Assembly (NCBI GenBank): GCA_015178975.1 | Contig: WHVD01000021.1 | Span: forward strand, 620,001-684,000 | Reading direction: 5' to 3' | Length of the DNA stretch: 64,000 bases | From: Hysterangium stoloniferum | Taxonomy: Eukaryota; Basidiomycota; Agaricomycetes; Hysterangiales; Hysterangiaceae | Part shown: one piece after another, positions 44,438-56,479 of the stretch | Position numbering within the stretch: position 1 is the stretch's first letter | Layout: each line of letters opens with the position of its first letter | Translations under genes and position numbers: made by a program | Notes under the pieces: model-generated | Told to the model about the DNA's origin: nothing | Database searches by the model: none | What the model saw: the letters and a program-made list of their open reading frames with translations, nothing else

Positions 44438-47400
44438 TTATGATTGCGCTGGCTGGCGTTCAAATGCCTCCTTAGCCATATTATACAACGCAACTCGATC
44501 TCCACTCTCGTCCACCAAAGACTTCAAATACCCGCCGTCTTTCTTTAGTAAATTACTTGGTGTATCGAATTCGACCATATTTCCGGCATCGAATACCATG
44601 ATCTTGTCAGCATCCATGATCTACAGGGAATGTTATTATGTATCCTGAGATTGCAGCGACTCGAAAAGTAACGAACCGTTTGAAGTCTATGCGCCACGGT
44701 GATCAATGTTGCATCCTTCAACACTTCCCTCAATGTATTTTGGATGATCGCATCTGTAGCATAATCTATTGCGCTAGTCGCTGTGTACCGGTCATTTTCT
44801 GCTCTTCTGCCTAATCCATCTAAGTACCTTCATCCAGAATTAAAAGCTTGCTTTGTCTCAAAAGGGCTCGTGCCAGTGCCAGAATCTGGCGCTGACCCAC
44901 AGACAAGTTTCTGCCACCACCAGATATCGCACTGTCCAACGTGATGTTAGAAGTTTCTTCGCCGTGATCTTGTAAGCTAAATAGTCCTGCTGAACGCAAG
45001 GCATCGTTTAGCGTTGCATCTGAATGTTCCGAGAAGGGATCAAGATTCTCCCGCAGCGTTCCACTTAAAAGCTCAGGGACCTGCGGTATAATCGTGACTT
45101 TCGACCTCAAGGCATTCATATTGATGGAACTAGTCGCTATGCCGTCCAAGAGAACCCGGCCGTCGGTAGGGATGCAACGCAACAATGACAGGGTTAGAGA
45201 TGACTTTCCACTTCCCGTACGACCGACGACGCCAATCCGCTCGCCAGACTTGACCTCGAAGGATATATTATGCAAGACCTCCCAACACGAATTAGCAACG
45301 GCCATGATGCTTTGTATGAAAGAAAATACCTCCGGCCCATCAGCAGAATATCTTGCACAAAGGTTCTCCACGATGAGTGAACCAGAAGCCGGCCAGTAAG
45401 CTGGTGGTACTCCTTGTGCAGTAGCTTTAGTCTCTTGGTCGATGTTTAGATAGGCTTCTATACGCTCTAGGCTAAATATCAAAGTAAGTCACGGTTGGAC
45501 TAAATAATCCAATATTAGAACGCAACCTGTTCCCCTCCACTTCGAATTCGTTTAAAATCCTAACTGTTCGTGACGTTTTCAAAATATTATATATCATATT
45601 GTGCGCATAGAAACTTACTCCACCATAGAATTCGATCCGAGAACCCGACAGCCATTGCTAGCGAGAAACCAGCCGCACTAGGCGTGTAAACGCCTTTACT
45701 GTACGCAAGATACGCCGCCAAACTGGCCGTAAATGTAGTTCCAATCGCATCGATTCGAACTCCAATCCATCTATCAAAAATCAACTACACCTTCAAGCAG
45801 GAATATAATAATCCAACCTGTTAATATTATAGCATATCCGGGCAGGTCTGGTGTGTTTATTAATGCGCTTCAAACTTTCCGACGTGAAGGCTGCTTGAGC
45901 ACCATAAGCACGGATCGAAACTAGAATTATGTTTCATCAATGTGATAACAACCGCGTAATTGTCAAATGTTTACCCAGACCAGCAATTGCAGCGCCAAAG
46001 TGTGCGACAACGGGCGATCGGCGGTTGGACATCTCGCGCTTTACAGGAAGTTGCGCATGGATGTACATTTGGCCGCAGGAAACACCCACTATCACCACTA
46101 CCAGGCCTGGGAGAAGAAATACGGGTACAAAGATGACAGCTGCTGCAAAATTGACCAGCGTGAGCGCTGAAGCTTCCATCAAAGTAGCGAAATAATCCGG
46201 GATTGTACCATCAACAGCACGGATGTCTTGGGTGCATCTGGCTATGATCCGTGCAGTTGGTACGGTGTCCAGCCACCTTCAACGGAAGCATGAATAAAAG
46301 ATGGAGGAGTTGAAAACCTATATACCTAAGCGTAGTTCCAAGTACGCTAGTTATCAGATTTTGGTGCACAGTGCGCGATGCCTAAAGGAAGACTAATTAA
46401 CGCCTTGAATCCGTAGAAGGCTGAGAGCACTTGCCTTTATAGAACCAAACACAAAGACAGTCATAGCAGTACAGTAGAATGCGCCGGTGCACACCAGTAT
46501 CAGAGCATAGAGAGAGAGATAATAGGTTACTGGAACTCTCCAGGCAGGCTGGTGCTCGTATTGACCTGCCCAGTATCCTAGAAACCATGTGGAAAGCGAG
46601 TCGGATACTCCTGAGAGCGCAAAGCCCCCAATAAACGTTATCCAAAACTTAGCCTTGCCTAACGCGGAGAGATACCCTTTAAGAGAATGCCAGCCAACAT
46701 GGCCCAACGCGATATCTTCTTCTACCACTAATTTTGCGCGATATTTTTCAGGTTCCGTAGGATCTACAGCCCCTCCATCCTTATCCGAAATTTCCACCGA
46801 GTCTACTGCGTCACGCATTAAACGACCATCCTTTCTCAGGGTCTCATCTACGGAGCCCTGGCTCTCAATTGTCCCATCTGTGCCTACCGACACAATGAAT
46901 CCGGCGATTGGAACAACCATTGCGAGATTGTGCGTCTGTGCCAGCCAACTATTATAAAAAGTCAAATTAGTGGCGGAAAAAAGCGCTCACAACCAATAAT
47001 ATTGTGCGACCTTTCAGGAGATCTCCTTGAAGACATTCGTCAACGATGAAGCGAGAGGTATGCACATCGAGGGCCGCAAGAACATCGTCAAGAAGAAGTA
47101 TCTGGGCATCAGAATAAACTGCTCGAGCGAGAGTGATTCTAGCTTTTTGACCACCACTGAAACCGCTGGTATTCAATTAACATGAAGGGACAGGAACTAT
47201 AAATACCTTAATGTAATGCCCTTTTCCCCAACTTCTGTGTCATCCCCTGCTTCGAAAAGGCTCAGGTCTCGTTCAAGGGCACATTGGTGGAGCACTAGCG
47301 TCATCGACAAGAATTAGGACAGGCCAAGTGGAAACATCATAAAGCGTGAGAAACCTTTCTTGTAACGCTCCTCGTCGAGAGCCTTTCCAAACAAGATATT

Positions 47401-50400
47401 GTCCTGGATCTGAAGTCAGATAGCCGACCCACATAATATGATCAGTGATTGCCTTGATAGTCTCGTTTTGTACCCAAGCTTCTTGAGCAGCGTATGCAAC
47501 TCCGCCATCGCGAGGTAAATTGAAACCACCATCTTCACCGCACGGTTCAAAATGCATCTCCCCTACAAAGGGGATTGGAAACTGGGTACACAGAAATACT
47601 GCTAATTTACTGACCTAACAAGGCCATAAGCAGGCTGGTCTTTCCGCTGCCTGTCGGGCCGATTATAAGATTAAGTTGTCCAGGTTTGAAAAAGAGCTGT
47701 CCTTCTATCCGAAGGCTATAAACTCGTTTAGATATATTCCACTCTTCCTCGGGCTCATCGCCAGTCCATGTAAAGATGGCGTTTCGGAAGCCGATTGCGT
47801 CAGAAGGGGAGAACGGATCGGCGCCCACTACCTCCCCATTGCTAGCCGTGTTCCGTGAAAATCTATCTAATAGTTGTGTCTGAAAAAATTGGCATTTACT
47901 TCTGTGTTAGCATTGAGACCGGGTAAAATGCGTACATACCGTTTGGAGGAAGTCGTTTATACGCGCCAATGAAACTTTAGCTATTGTAGGTTAATGCTGG
48001 ATACGAGAAGGCTTATTGGCACGGAATGACATACCATTGACCAAAAAGGGTACCTGAAAGAACACAACGTGAAGACTGTCCCGCAATTGGTCGAAAACGG
48101 CGATGCTAGTGAACACGGTTGCCACTGTCAAAGATTTCTTTTGTATCAGAGTCTGTAATATACATGAGGATGATATGATTGTGGCACTGAAAGGACGTAC
48201 ATAACAGGCAAAGCTAGTAACCATAGTAATAAGAGGCAGAAAATAACTGAAAGAAGGCGAGGTTAATTAGAGTCATCATGAGCATAGCCAGACCCAGATT
48301 CACTTCATGTTACTGCCCAAGAGGGCCCATAATTGCCGGCGTTTAAGTAATGCCAGCTCTGCCTCTCTTTTCTCCGTAATTCGCTTGTTCACTTTGTCTT
48401 CCCAGCCAAATAGCTTTGTCATGCGAATAACTGAGAGAACTTAACACAGATAATTTGTCAAACATAGTCCGCCTTGCCAGCGGGTGACATCAGTATAAGC
48501 GGCTTACTTTCTGTCACGGACTGCACTCGTGCATCAGTCTACCAATTCAATTATGAGCACGGAATACACTGAAATTAATAGATGCAATACCTTTTTCATT
48601 CTCTCTGTCTGAACACTGTTCAAGAGTCTGATGATATATCCTGGTAGAGGAATAGATATCGCCGTCAACGCCATGCCAACTACGGCACTGAAAAAATAAT
48701 CATTGAAAGACCTAATACTAATAGTCTGACAAAAAAGTAATACCTCCAATCCAGGATCAGATACAGAAACCAAGCGCTGATGCCAAATTGCAATGGACAG
48801 TAAATAGCTATGGAGTCGACTTTCAGAAGGTAGCAGGCCATATTATGGGATAAATTACCGATATATACAAAATCTCTTCCGTCCGTGACATTGCCCACAT
48901 CGGTAGTGATTAAATTGTTAATTTTGCCCACTAAATTGCTGGATGGCGATTCAGATGCAGGCTTATCGCCGGTCGATGAAGAGACTGCGGTAGCAGTTGA
49001 GGCACTGGATACGTTCGAAGGTTTCTTCTTAGCCGCATTCTTGCTGGTGGCAGAGGGGGGACTTTCGCCTTGCAAGGTTTCTCCTCTGCTCTCAGTTTCC
49101 GCATCGGTATCAATTTCCGCGATGGATCTGCTATCGGGAGTATTTGCTGCTGTTGGCGGTTTGCTAGAGCTAGTAGTCTCCTCTTTCATACGGATCATGA
49201 GGGCATGATTGAACACCACCTGTGTGATGATAACCTCGACATGCACCATTAATCGAGTCTGTCAAGGGTATTGGAGATCACTAGGCAGTCAATCATTAGA
49301 CCTTACCGCAGTAAAGAAGTAAAAGGAAGTGGTGATAGTGGCTACCTATAAGAATCTTGGCGTTAGGTTTGATTACTGGCGTTGATACAAAAGCAATACA
49401 ATGGGGCCAATAAAAAGGCAAAGGGCCCAAAACCATGGCCGTATAAAGGCATCCTGGCCACCCTCCAAGTACCCAAGGAGCTGGTTTAGGGCGATAGGTG
49501 ACAGAAATCCAATAAGGCACTGTAAAAGCCTCTGAATAGACATATATATGGCGACCTAAAGTGTAAATACCCGAGTAATAGTCATGGCGATCAGAATAAG
49601 GTAGTCGGAGGCTTAGTGAGACCATCAGAATTATATACGTCCGAATATAAGCAAACACACAGAATAAGCTCATTAATCCCCAAAAAATATGGCGTTTCGT
49701 TCCATGCAAATATGGATCAAGCGCCTGTTACAAGAAAATTCTTATAAGGGCGAAGTGATTGTAAGAAGAGAATAATTGTAGCTCACAGCACCACCCCGTG
49801 ACATCAAATATGCCGACACATCGTAGTCTGCCAGAGGTGGCAGGTCTTCATACGAAAGTGTTGTGTGTACGCCTTTAACAATGAGAGGATCCAAGTACGA
49901 ATAGGTCAAATATGACCACCACGACGCAGTTTGTTCGGGATTTATTTCTTTCGATGGATTCTACCAAGGCCACTCTTAATTCTTGTGTGAAGGAACCGCA
50001 ATCGGACCTACCAGAGGATCTACTGGTGTGTATATGCGAGGAACAGTCAGCGGAATAAACACCCCAGCGAAAGTTACGAGTCCCAATCTTGACCACAATA
50101 GCCAGCCCTGGCCTTCATCCCTCGGTCTTAGTGTAAATGTCGCGTAGGGAAACAGATCACGATATGTGTACACAGAGACAATGGCAAAAATGACGAATGT
50201 CAGATGAACGGAGGCGGTGGAATTCCATCGCCTTTTGGGTAGAATATCGAGCAAAGCAAGTACAGAAGTGTAACTCTAAAAAAGTCATGAGCAGGAAAGA
50301 CTCCCAGAAAAACCGACACGGACATATAGAACGAGATAAATAACCTCTATCCACTCAGCTTGCGTGAATTTGGGAGGGTCAGTAGGAAAACTATGATGCA

Positions 50401-50813
50401 TGAATCCATCATCGAGGATGTGCAACTTGGACTTGCTGTCGTTTCTCAAAGAAATGAAGGCAACTGCAGTTAACACAGATAAAGTTACGCTGGCGAGGAA
50501 TCTGAGGATTCTGAGTGTCATGGATGCTGTTCCCAACGTTTTGAACCGCTGCCTTGCTTCGTCTAAGAACATCACACTACCCGAGCTTGTTGGAACGCCT
50601 CGTGGATCCTTGTCGTTCCACACGCGAGATACAATCGCGATGCATGTCTGCGCAACTAGTAAACCAACCGCGATGTAGGCTGGATACATGAACGTGTTTG
50701 ACCAAATACTGAATAATGATGAGCGAATGCATATATACGGAGGCGTTCGCAACAGACCACTCTTCCGCGCCGTTTACATCGGAGTACGAGAGAACCGGTT
50801 GAACGTCGAGCAT
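44438..50813 (-). CDS. ABCC-type (MRP-like) full-size ABC transporter
   Basis: From [20 protein letters not shown] at 50813, an extended N-terminal membrane region (about 50800-49300) precedes TMD1. Inserted near 49200-48900 is a long Ser/Thr/Lys-rich cytoplasmic loop ([17 protein letters not shown]). NBD1 has Walker [14 protein letters not shown] (about 47650), [20 protein letters not shown], signature GFSGGQKAR and [18 protein letters not shown]2 spans about 46700-45590. NBD2 has Walker [40 protein letters not shown], and [16 protein letters not shown] after splicing the intron at 44828. It ends near 44438 with [11 protein letters not shown]1 lacks the catalytic Glu after Walker B and NBD2 has it, the usual ABCC asymmetry. 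Many 45-70-base introns interrupt it. It likely exports drugs or conjugated metabolites from cytosol or into the vacuole. Confidence 0.88.
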
Positions 50814-51764
50814 AGTGCTGTAGACTGCTACCAGTAGAGTATGATATTATCCTAGGGTATGCTGTGTATACTTATGTGGCTTAGCTGCTATCTCATGTAA
50901 TTGTTCGTACCTCGATTGTTCGCTCCCGGTATCATACAGTATATCTTGACTGTGTGAGTCAAAAGCTTCCTATATATGATTGGGGCCATGGGAACTGAAC
51001 CAGCCAAGCAGAGAAGACGACTTTAACGCTAGACCCTGCTTCAATCTCATTCATAAATCTGGCAGACTTGCCATAAGCAAAATATGGACATGACACTCAG
51101 AAACTAGCGCTGGTGAAGAAAGGATACGCTGTCTCCGAGGTCCCAAATGTATCAAGTCTAGGATTCGAATTTCTGCAGGCTCTTTTTTAGTTCTCAGCCG
51201 TGAGACTTCTCCTCGTGTCACGGGCGTTATTACTCCGGCACCGTCCTTCTCTGATGATTCACCTTCCGAACTTTCACCGGAGAAGAGATTTCAGCGGTGT
51301 CCTTCGGTTTGCAATATCATATCATATCATCGTTAGAAATGCAGGCGGATAATCAGAGGAGGTAAGGGTGATTTCAGATGACGACGACGATGTATTTTGC
51401 CAGTTATGTACATAGCAAGCTGAGAAAAGCTTTCGTCAACGCCGCTCGTCGGCCATGCCCAATGCCTATTCATTTATTATTTAGGCTCTTTTATTTGCGG
51501 AAGCATTGGCTTCCTCGTCCCTTTGCACCACGCTATGCCCTTTTACGTTTTTCTGCTGCGCCGGTTATTAAGGCTGCCACGGTCGTTCTTAGGATTTCCG
51601 CATTTAATGCTCCACTACAATTCTCATGTGGGACAGGAGACTATATTGTTGATACACCTGAATAGTCGTAATAAATATACAACTTGGCCGTGCAGAACAA
51701 TGGCTGAGAAATTCGAATATCACCTTAGAGAGAAATGCATAAATGATTTTTTGGAATTGCAACA
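50814..51764. other. Intergenic; probable promoter of the ABC gene at its left end
   Basis: No gene is supported. Plus-strand frames at 51378-51915 have no family features. An ATATCATATCATATCAT run lies near 51318. Confidence 0.45.
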
Positions 51765-54256
51765 TCAGAGTTTGGCACGAGCCGTTTCAGCAGCATACTG
51801 TTCCTGTAGTACTCTCTTTAATACTTTCCCTACAACACCCTGTCGTCAATTTTCCAATGACATGATCGTAACAGTACATACCAGTAGGATTTTTGGGAAT
51901 CTATGCGCATATTAAGCACCATGGATTTGTCAAGGAAAACGCCAGCTCAGGACTTGCCTGATCAACAAAATGGATACCCCCTCTCAACCATTTATACTTG
52001 CTCAAGCTCTCCTTCACCCATGCCTCTATCTCCTTTCTGGCACGCGCTTCGCCTAATTGGCGCCCCTTATCATTCAAGACGATCCATGCACGGGGGCTTT
52101 GGTCGTCAGAGGTACGTGCGCCAGGCGTCTGTACACCTGCTACTGCGACGTCATTCACGATGCCGGTGGGTTCGTCGAGTATTGTTTCTTCGAGTTCTGC
52201 GGGGGAAACCTGGAGGCCGGAGACTTTGATGGTTTCCTGAGAAAGGGAAAGTCATGTTAGCAAGTCAAAAAGGGTAAAACCGCCCACATGAAAAAAAAAT
52301 GGTGGAATCTTACCTTTACTCGATCCTCAAACCAGAAAATCCCCTGAGTGTTGGCGCGTAATCTATCTCCCGTTCTAAGCCAACCATTAAGGATGAATGT
52401 ATTCTTTGTGGCTTCGGGATCATTCCAATAACCTTTTAGGTTAGTGAGTACCACCAGGCTGTGTATCGACAAGGGGCTTTACGTACCGAGGGCAATGTTT
52501 CTGCCCTTGACATACAACTCTCCAGCCTCATCTGGAAGACAGTGACTGCCGTCTGGCCGGAGGATAACCGCCTCCAAGCCAGGTACAAGAATGCCTTTTT
52601 ATTATTATAGCTCAATCACGCATCAGAGTTAGATCGACGTACATACCATTCGAGTCAGCGATGTACTCTACACGGCCGTCTAGGATCCCTGGTCGCGAGG
52701 TTCCTAAGATCGAAATTGTCTATGGGATGGAAACAGACTCTTTAGATGGAATGAAAGTCCTCCGGTGGTAATTGAACCCACCGCTTCCGACATACCATAT
52801 CCTGTAGACATGTCAATATTTACTAGCAAAAGTAGGTAGGGCGGACGCACCTGAGACATAGGAGGCGTTCTTGGCCATCCCTAGCAGTCGTTTGGCAAGG
52901 AGAGGAGGCAAATATGCAGCGCCACATCCAATTGTCACAACTGAGGATAAATCCGCTTCTGCAAGTTTGGGAGAATAGACCAACTGGTGAACTACGGATG
53001 GGATGAGAGCCAAGAAGTTAATACGATATCTTCAGTGATGTATATCAGTGTTCGTCCTGGAATGAGGGTGAGCCGTATCGGACAAACTTCTGGATGGATT
53101 TCAAGGCAAGGTCTAAATCCCAACGAGGCATTAATACCATTGTTGAGGGACGCAACGGTATCCTGCAGGTGTATAAATAGTCTTGAGGTAAAACAGAATG
53201 GGCAGGATGACAATGACCTACTTCAAGCACGAGTGATGCAGTGCCATAGAATGGAAAAGTGGGAGAAATCCAAGGGAAACGATGACAAAGTTTGGATCTG
53301 GAGGTGGCTGCAATATAATGGGAACCGCGTGACAAACCGTGAAAACTAGGACGGCAAAGGTTAACATGTCTCACGTACGTTGGCAACCTTTAATACCTCC
53401 CTGCCAATGATGACATCTTGAAGGAGACTAGCACACAAATTGCTATGAGATATCATGACAGCTACAAAGAAAGAAATCAGACAACAAGGTCGATGTTTCA
53501 GGATTGGGAGTTTTTGGCATAATAGCGAAGGAGGCAACCCATGGTCCTACATAGGCCAAAAGCACAGTGATTATTGCACGTACCTTTCGGAAGGCCAGAC
53601 GTCCCACTGGAAAATACAATATATGCAATGGTGTCATGTGCTACCGGACGTACTGGCTCCCGGGGGATTCTATTAGATCTTACCACTTCAATAAGAGAAT
53701 CTAGACTCTTAAATTGATGTGGTGACTGCACTTCCCCCTCAAGAATAAATATATTCTCCTCGGGGAAGTTCATTTCACGGGCTGCCGGAAGGAAGCGAGG
53801 TAGAATCGCAGCATGTACGAAGACATGTGTCGCCTTTGACTTCTGTAGATAATGTTTCAATTCACGGTGGGTGGCGTATGATGAAAAGGGTGCAAAAGGA
53901 GTTGAAATGACGAGTAATGCATGTAGGATTATGGTATATTCCTAGGTATACACTGTTAAATTGGCGACCGAGATGAGTGAAAGTAAAGGCCATACCATGC
54001 AATTATCACTCAGAATTCCAACCATGTCTTTATTTCCAAGGCCCAACCCTCCTTTGCTGCGCTCTGCGCCCAGTCCCGTTGCAGCATCATACAACCGTTC
54101 CACAAACTCTGAACGCTTCCTCTCCCTTCCGGTAATGGCGTCAATGTACATCACATAATCAGGAAACGCACGTTGCTCTGGTGTGCAGAACAGGAGATTG
54201 TGAAAATTCGTTGGAGGTAGGTGTGGCAGAGGTGGGTATAGCGACTGTAGGTACAT
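51765..54256 (-). CDS. AMP-forming acyl-CoA synthetase/ligase-like (ANL superfamily), copy 1
   Basis: Starts MYLQSLYPPLPHLPPTNFHN at 54256. Later exons hold KATHVFVHAAILPRFLPAAR, the phosphate-binding loop AYIVFSSGTSGLPKG (about 53590-53640), VVTIGCGAAYLPPLLAKRLL, GMSEA near 52790, DEAGELYVKGRNIA, NGWLRTGD with the adenylate-binding Asp (about 52350), VSGLQVSPAELEE, and the C-terminal GKVLKRVLQEQ with the conserved Lys. The stop is at 51767-51765. About ten short introns. The ANL family activates carboxylic acids as acyl-AMP, usually then to CoA thioesters. The layout and length suit a 4-coumarate-CoA-ligase-like enzyme, but the substrate cannot be told. A paralogue in the same orientation lies at 61384-63823. 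Confidence 0.87.
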
Positions 54257-54479
54257 TGTGGTGATAGGTGCTGAGGTATGAGATATGACGCCGTTGAGGT
54301 TATTTATGTCGAGCCATCCGGTTAATGCCACCTTGCACGCCAGCTCTCCCACAGTCCATAAATTCTGGCAGTGTGAGGTTCAGATTAGCGCTAGCGGCAT
54401 GGGTACCTTTCTTTCCGATAAACGCCTTAGAAAAAAAGAAGTTATTTGGCTAATATTAATGAATCAGTGCATGCATGTG

Positions 54480-54815
54480 GCCGACGAGCGGCGTTCACCA
54501 GCAATGTATGTAACATCTTCCCTCGTCCAAAATCATGTCGGTCAGTTGGGGTCAGTCAGTTGGGGTCGGGTTTGATTATTCGGGGTCAGGTTTGAAGTCA
54601 GTTCAGCCAGTCAGTGGTAGTGTTTTTAACAGCTTTGGTCAGGGCCCATAACCTGTAACAAATACGCTCAGTCGACACAAAGTAGTGACTCGACTGTATT
54701 TACTACTTGTAACAAATACGCTATGTTACATTAGGTAAGAAAATGTGAAACAACAATAAGTAGTGATAACATACCTCAGTCGACACAAAGTAGTGACTCG
54801 ACTGAGGTATGAGTG
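54480..54815 (-). repeat. Copia LTR and leader remnant
   Basis: GGGCCCATAACC (54642-54653) followed by TGTAACAAATACGC mirrors the primer-binding/LTR junction of copia 2. The LTR part contains two copies of a hairpin CAGTCGACACAAAGTAGTGA and CTCGACTG (about 54669-54697 and 54779-54803). To the left, TCAGTTGGGGTC is tandemly duplicated. Confidence 0.55.
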
Positions 54816-54816
54816 A

Positions 54817-55098
54817 TTATATTGCATGGAAACGATGGTAGTAAGACCGTATATTGGGCAGGAACGATGCAGCTTCGTGTATCCGTGTACGGTGTGGTGT
54901 AGCCGTCTGGGCTTGGTAATGCGGAGTGCGTGAGCCTAAATTCAACAAAGTAACTCCCAGGGTTATTCCTGAAAACCCAACTTTGGAGCGCCGGGAAAGA
55001 AAGGCCCTTGTCCTAGCTTCCTGTCGATACACATCATCCCTATTGACCCTTACATACCACAGTCTTCTTTTAAGCACTACGAGTTCAGGTGAATCCAT
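54817..55098 (-). CDS. Small unrecognised frame
   Basis: 93 codons starting MDSPELVVLKRRLWYVRVNR, basic and Arg-rich. No domain was recognised. It lies beside an LTR remnant and may be part of that element or chance. Confidence 0.2.
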   Translation of the reverse strand: MDSPELVVLKRRLWYVRVNRDDVYRQEARTRAFLSRRSKVGFSGITLGVTLLNLGSRTPHYQAQTATPHRTRIHEAASFLPNIRSYYHRFHAI

Positions 55099-55099
55099 A

Positions 55100-56168
55100 T
55101 TAATTAATAAATAAAAAGAATACTATTATCGCTGTAATCTCCATCACCGTCGAGTCAGCCTGCAAAAGTTCCATGTCAAATTCGCTGTCAGTCTTCTGTC
55201 TCAAATTCCTGAATCCACTAATCCACCTCTCCTAAACCACCATCATTATCTTCCCAAATCTATCGACCAGAACGATGAACTCTTCAACTTATTCCACGAA
55301 TCTTTACAAACATGATCCTTTTCAGAGTTTTGGCGCTCTCGTGATTTTTTGTATATTCCTCTCCCCATCTATCCTCACATTCGCTTATTAAACATCCTCC
55401 AGCCTCTCAGTAGCCCACATACCCGCCCCTTCAACCATTTATATATCAACATCAGCCAGCTATCAACTCAAACCAGACAGTGTTCTTCGGATGACTAAGG
55501 TAAATCATTCTTTGCATAACACCTGGATATTCTGAAAATATTTTTCGCCAAGTCGCTGGTCAGCAATTTTTGTACATTTCAATACATTCGCTGTTTTACC
55601 TTCCTAATTCCTTTTCTTCTGCCGATATGGAACTTCGAATTCCATCACCCAATTTCCCAGATCTTTTTACTCCACAGGGATAATCAAGTACATCTCATAC
55701 TAATTGAGATTCTTTCCTTTCTTTTCCTGCTTCTTCGATAGGTCGCGCCTGAGGTGAAATACGAATTCTAAGCCTAGGGTGATGCTCACTTATTGTAGTT
55801 TTTATCAGGCGTTCTCTCCATATACCTTCAACTCACCTTCATCTTTGTATAGTATCCGCGACTGTAGTCACATTACCTCTTCATGAAATATCACATCTCG
55901 TACTTTTTTGATTCCCCCGGATCTGGAATACCAAACCAAATAGCTTGAGGAGTGACGTTCATATCCTATCATCCAGCCCATTTTGGAATGTGAGTCCCAT
56001 TTTTGTCCCTTTTGCTTAGGAATTCCTATGCTACCAGCACTTCACAATATACGCAAATCCCCCAAAGTCGGTTTCTCTCCAGTAATACGTTCAAGAGGCA
56101 TTTGTCCGTCATTCGGGCGGGAAGAGGTTCAATTCTTAAGGTACGCCATCGTTTTTGCCGCAATGGAC
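55100..56168. other. No gene seen
   Basis: Pyrimidine-rich AT sequence without a supported frame. Confidence 0.5.
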
Positions 56169-56248
56169 CATAGAAATTTAGCAAGTCTTGATGCGTATAA
56201 CTGAAGGGGCGCGATCCATGTTATACGCATCAAAACTTACTAAATTCC
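56169..56248. repeat. Imperfect palindrome with ~28-base arms
   Basis: AATTTAGCAAGTCTTGATGC and GTATAACT pair with GTTATACGCATC and AAAACTTACTAAATT across a loop of about 23 bases. This could be a small foldback (MITE-like) element. Confidence 0.75.
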
Positions 56249-56479
56249 CAGCTCAGGATGACGTTATTAGATAAATTTAATCAATTTCTTTATATTATGA
56301 GTATCTGGAACTGTTATGAAGATATCACAAAAACCTCTAAAGAGTCCCTTGGCTCTTTCTAAACCTCATTGGTGGGTCAATTTGCGTTTTCTGCTTCCCC
56401 TACCTGTAGCCGTACTACTTTCCCCGATTGGGATTTCCGATTCCCAAAGCCTCTTGTCACCCGATTTAATCATCCCATC

